Positions 61,598 to 64,000 of a DNA stretch of 64,000 bases are shown piece after piece. Location: the NCBI RefSeq assembly GCF_000150955.2, contig NC_011689.1:496001-560000 (forward strand), in the 5' to 3' direction. The notes under the pieces are model-generated. The model made no database searches and had not been told where the DNA came from. It saw only the letters and a list, made by a program, of their open reading frames with translations. This stretch comes from Phaeodactylum tricornutum CCAP 1055/1 (lineage: Eukaryota > Bacillariophyta > Bacillariophyceae > Surirellales > Neidiaceae). Position 1 is the first letter of the stretch. The number at the start of each line of letters is the position of its first letter. The position numbers were made by a program, and so were the translations under genes.

Positions 61598-62053
61598 TTA
61601 CTTATTCGTTGGGGGCACGTGAAAGTATCGCTCTCCTTCGTAAGTTTCCAGCCGCAGGTTGGCAATTAAATCGTGATCAGCAAAGGCCTTTTGCACATCC
61701 TTCATCCCCTCCAGAACAAACTCGCGTGTACGTTCCGCCTTGCCTGTCGACGGGTGCATTCGCAAGTGTATACCGATGAGCAGTGATGGGTTAGACAATT
61801 ACAAAAATTGTTCTCGAAACAAAGCTTTCACAGCTTCTTACGCCGATTTTAAGTGATTTAACGCACCGTAAGCCCGAATATCAACGTAAACATCTTCTTG
61901 GAATGATTCGTCGGTCCAGTCTTCGCAGCGAAACAGCATCAGTTTCGTCGTGTCGGGTTTGGTGCCCCAGACATCACACAAACGCGACTGTAGGGATGCC
62001 AACGGAACTGCCTTTGTTAAGTTGTTTCGGGCAAAGAGTTTTACGAGAGGCAT
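61598..62053 (-). CDS. Tautomerase-like small protein, two exons
   Basis: Spliced as complement(61598-61743, 61867-62053), 110 residues from ATG 62053. The intron (123 bases, GTGCGT to CGACAG) joins VDIRAYG to KAERTREFVLEGM in frame. The N-terminus MPLVKLFARNN exposes Pro after Met removal, the catalytic residue of the tautomerase (4-OT/MIF) superfamily, and the length of about 110 fits the MIF-type size. KPDTTKLMLFRCEDW and KAERTREFVLEGMKDVQKAF match the second strand and helix of such folds in pattern. Substrate unknown. The two exons read separately have no meaning, so the splice is well supported by continuity. Divergent from NDUFA5. Confidence 0.65.
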
Positions 62054-62477
62054 TGTTCACGAAGATACAAGGCTGCCGTTGAAGGACCAATGAAGCTTTG
62101 ATTTCAACCGGAACACTGGTAGATGGATCCGCTTGACTGTGGAACAGGAAACGCTGAAATGACAAAGGGTGCACAAGTCCCTGGTCAAGAACTTCAATTG
62201 TCGCGCTGCAGTCAAACGTCATCAGTGGCTGTCCTGAACATATATAAATATATCCCAGGACATTTTGATTGTTCCAGAAAGTGAGAGTCAGCAGCAGCGC
62301 ACAGACAGACCCATGCTTATTTATGATAGGTGCGAGAGACTCAAACGAACTACGGGTACCAAGTGTGTTACAAGCCGTGCAGAATCATCCAACCCACCAA
62401 AGCACGATACCGGGAGGAGCAACACTCTGCCCACCGGACTCTTTCATCGGCTCCATTGTGTTTGGCTTTGCTTTATC
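62054..62477. promoter_or_regulatory. Shared promoter region of the tautomerase-like gene and NDUFA5
   Basis: About 420 bases between divergent genes. A TATA-like ACATATATAAATATAT lies at about 62237-62252. No supported gene. Confidence 0.45.
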
Positions 62478-63167
62478 ATGAACGCTCTCCGACTGTTGCG
62501 CGGCGCGTGTCGTCCGGCTTTGGCCTCACGATTTCGTATCGTCGCTCCCCGAACTGTACCGGTCCGTTTCTTCTCCGACGCCTCGTCGACGCAATCCAAA
62601 CCCATCATCCCGGGTATCGGAAAAGGCAAGACATCCACGGGAATCGTACGTACGGCTGGAGTGTCAACGCTGCATCTTCCCAATAGAATAGCTGTGACCC
62701 TACGGAAATCTTACTCTTTGTACCGTATTTGCAACACTAAACCGCCACAGGTCGGATTGAAGGTGGAACCCGACTGGTACAACGTAATGCTCAATCGCTT
62801 CCAAGCTCTTCTCGATAAAATGGAAGCCTCGGATATGCCCGAAACGGCACAATACCGCATCGACGTCACCAAGTGGTGCAATTTCGTAATCAGGGCTGTC
62901 AAATCGAATCCTGAAGACCCCGAAGCTGTTGAGGAAACGGTGCAAATGGGGCAAGTAGAAGAGCTGATTGAGATGGCGGAAGACGAAATGATTGCTTTGG
63001 ATACTTATCTGCGAACACGTATGTGGGAGTTAGTGGAAGCGACCAATACAGTCTATGATTTTGAACATGACCCCATGAAGGACCCCATGGGTAAAGACGG
63101 AGACCCCGATCTCGCGGAAGCAATTCGCCGTGGGGTGGACGCCATGAAAACCCAGAAAGAAAATTAA
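62478..63167 (+). CDS. NDUFA5: Mitochondrial complex I subunit NDUFA5 (B13), one intron
   Basis: Spliced as join(62478-62645, 62751-63167), 194 residues. The N-terminus MNALRLLRGACRPALASRFR with PVRFFSDASS is a mitochondrial pre-sequence with the common R-x-F-S cleavage region. KTSTGI joins VGLKVEPDWYNVMLNRFQAL, matching the TTG(L/I)VGL start of the family. MGQVEELIEMAEDEM and the M-x-E(W) region near RTRMWEL fit the rest. The 105-base intron (GTACGT to CCACAG) is a multiple of three and has no stop, so retaining it would insert 35 residues without breaking the frame. NDUFA5 sits in the matrix arm of NADH:ubiquinone oxidoreductase. The C-terminal extension past residue 165 is longer than in animals. 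Confidence 0.88.
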   Translation: MNALRLLRGACRPALASRFRIVAPRTVPVRFFSDASSTQSKPIIPGIGKGKTSTGIVRTAGVSTLHLPNRIAVTLRKSYSLYRICNTKPPQVGLKVEPDWYNVMLNRFQALLDKMEASDMPETAQYRIDVTKWCNFVIRAVKSNPEDPEAVEETVQMGQVEELIEMAEDEMIALDTYLRTRMWELVEATNTVYDFEHDPMKDPMGKDGDPDLAEAIRRGVDAMKTQKEN

Positions 63168-64000
63168 GATCATTTCCAACACCCATAGCAAATTTGCAGC
63201 ATGTTTTTAACACTATTGATTGACATTGGCCTACTCTAAGGAGGATAATCGCCTCGTAGATTCGAAACGAATGCCATCGTAGGAAGACGGCTTTCACAGC
63301 CAAAAATCACTGTTTTTTTTTGACACCCGAAGGAGTTTCCAATCCAAACCTATCTGTGCGTAATGAAAGTTTGGTCAGCTTCTGCCTCAACCTTGTTAAG
63401 ACGACTTTAGCAATATTTCCAAAACGTTGCCACTTCTTGTCCCCCTTTCGGCATGCTGCAGTGACGAGGTGTCGGGTTTGCCCTACTTATGGTGGAGCGT
63501 GTTTTGCCAATTTGTCACTATCAGTCGCGATCGACAGGATTACGTACTTTTGGATCCTTCTTGTCCGACGAACGAGACTTGCATTGACTAAGAGTGGTCC
63601 TCTGGTCAGTCTATGCTTCTTGGCGTGGTAGATTGCCAGTGAGAAGCATTGCCCCGAGAAGTAAAGGGCGCAGTGACAAGTGCAAATGGACATCGTTAAC
63701 TTGAGATTTTGCTGAATTTGGAAAGGGTACCCTATCTTGTGCGGTGGGATGAAAACCGTGCAGAAAACAAATGGACCGCCGTGAAAGTCGGTTGTCGACA
63801 CTTAATTGCTACGTCTCAAGAACTTGAGGATCGCCCCTCAGGATTGTCAACCGCCCTCTTTGTAGCAAATTTACTTGTGCTTAAATTACAGCTCACGACG
63901 AAACCACTTATCTCATTCGCTTAGTGTACCGTCTGCAAACAAATCCACTTACAATTCCATGTATCGATTCAAGTTTTGACTTCGAGATGCCCACATAGAA
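63168..64000. other. Intergenic to the right edge
   Basis: About 830 bases with no supported gene; short frames on both strands have no recognisable domain. Confidence 0.45.

Overview
The window looks like nuclear DNA of a diatom, probably a pennate such as Phaeodactylum (inference from gene content; no database search was possible). The clues are: short GT-AG introns (72 to 170 bases) in otherwise compact genes; a diatom-type DUF6824 gene; a protein with a bipartite plastid pre-sequence of the secondary-plastid type (cleavage before Phe); and ordinary eukaryotic housekeeping genes. No CRISPR array, operon, bacterial element, rRNA or convincing tRNA was found.

Layout. 1-20.8 kb holds five members of one unrecognised family of secreted proteins with conserved cysteines and a hydrophobic C-terminal tail: one partial at the left edge, a tandem pair at 1.5-4.8 kb, and an inverted, more diverged pair at 10.6 and 19.5 kb whose reading frames are each broken once. 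Between them lie a CDP-diacylglycerol synthase (6.1-7.7 kb), an AAAP-type amino acid transporter (7.9-10 kb), a probable thylakoid-lumen protein (12.5-13.4 kb), an acidic membrane protein with one intron (13.5-14.2 kb) and a 1,409-residue protein built from duplicated Trp-rich modules (14.8-19 kb).

22-27.5 kb is a tandem duplication of a GT61-like glycosyltransferase. Most of the coding sequence is nearly identical between copies, while introns, N-termini and one short internal patch differ, which points to gene conversion. 28.9-29.7 kb encodes a His/Cys-rich membrane-anchored protein.

29.9-56 kb is a dense housekeeping block: a Nup160-like nucleoporin, ribosomal protein P2, a plastid membrane protein, a HVRRGD-type glycosyltransferase, a basic protein, an NCA2-family mitochondrial protein, a PUB-UBX Cdc48/p97 cofactor, the meiotic helicase HFM1/MER3 (three exons) and VPS15. 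Most neighbours are divergent or convergent pairs sharing 50-900 base gaps.

56-60 kb is gene-poor. It holds a candidate inverted-repeat DNA element, a pair of perfect hairpins, and a tandem 235-base repeat whose second unit was split by a small hAT transposon with an 8-base target duplication. 60-63.2 kb holds a multi-exon DUF6824 gene, a two-exon tautomerase-like gene and complex I subunit NDUFA5, with an in-frame intron.

Across the non-coding gaps a short motif, ACTGT(A/G)A, often extended to TTGACTGTGA or TTAACTGTAA, recurs far more often than expected by a rough hand count. Splice sites were assigned by reading frame plus GT/AG signals only.
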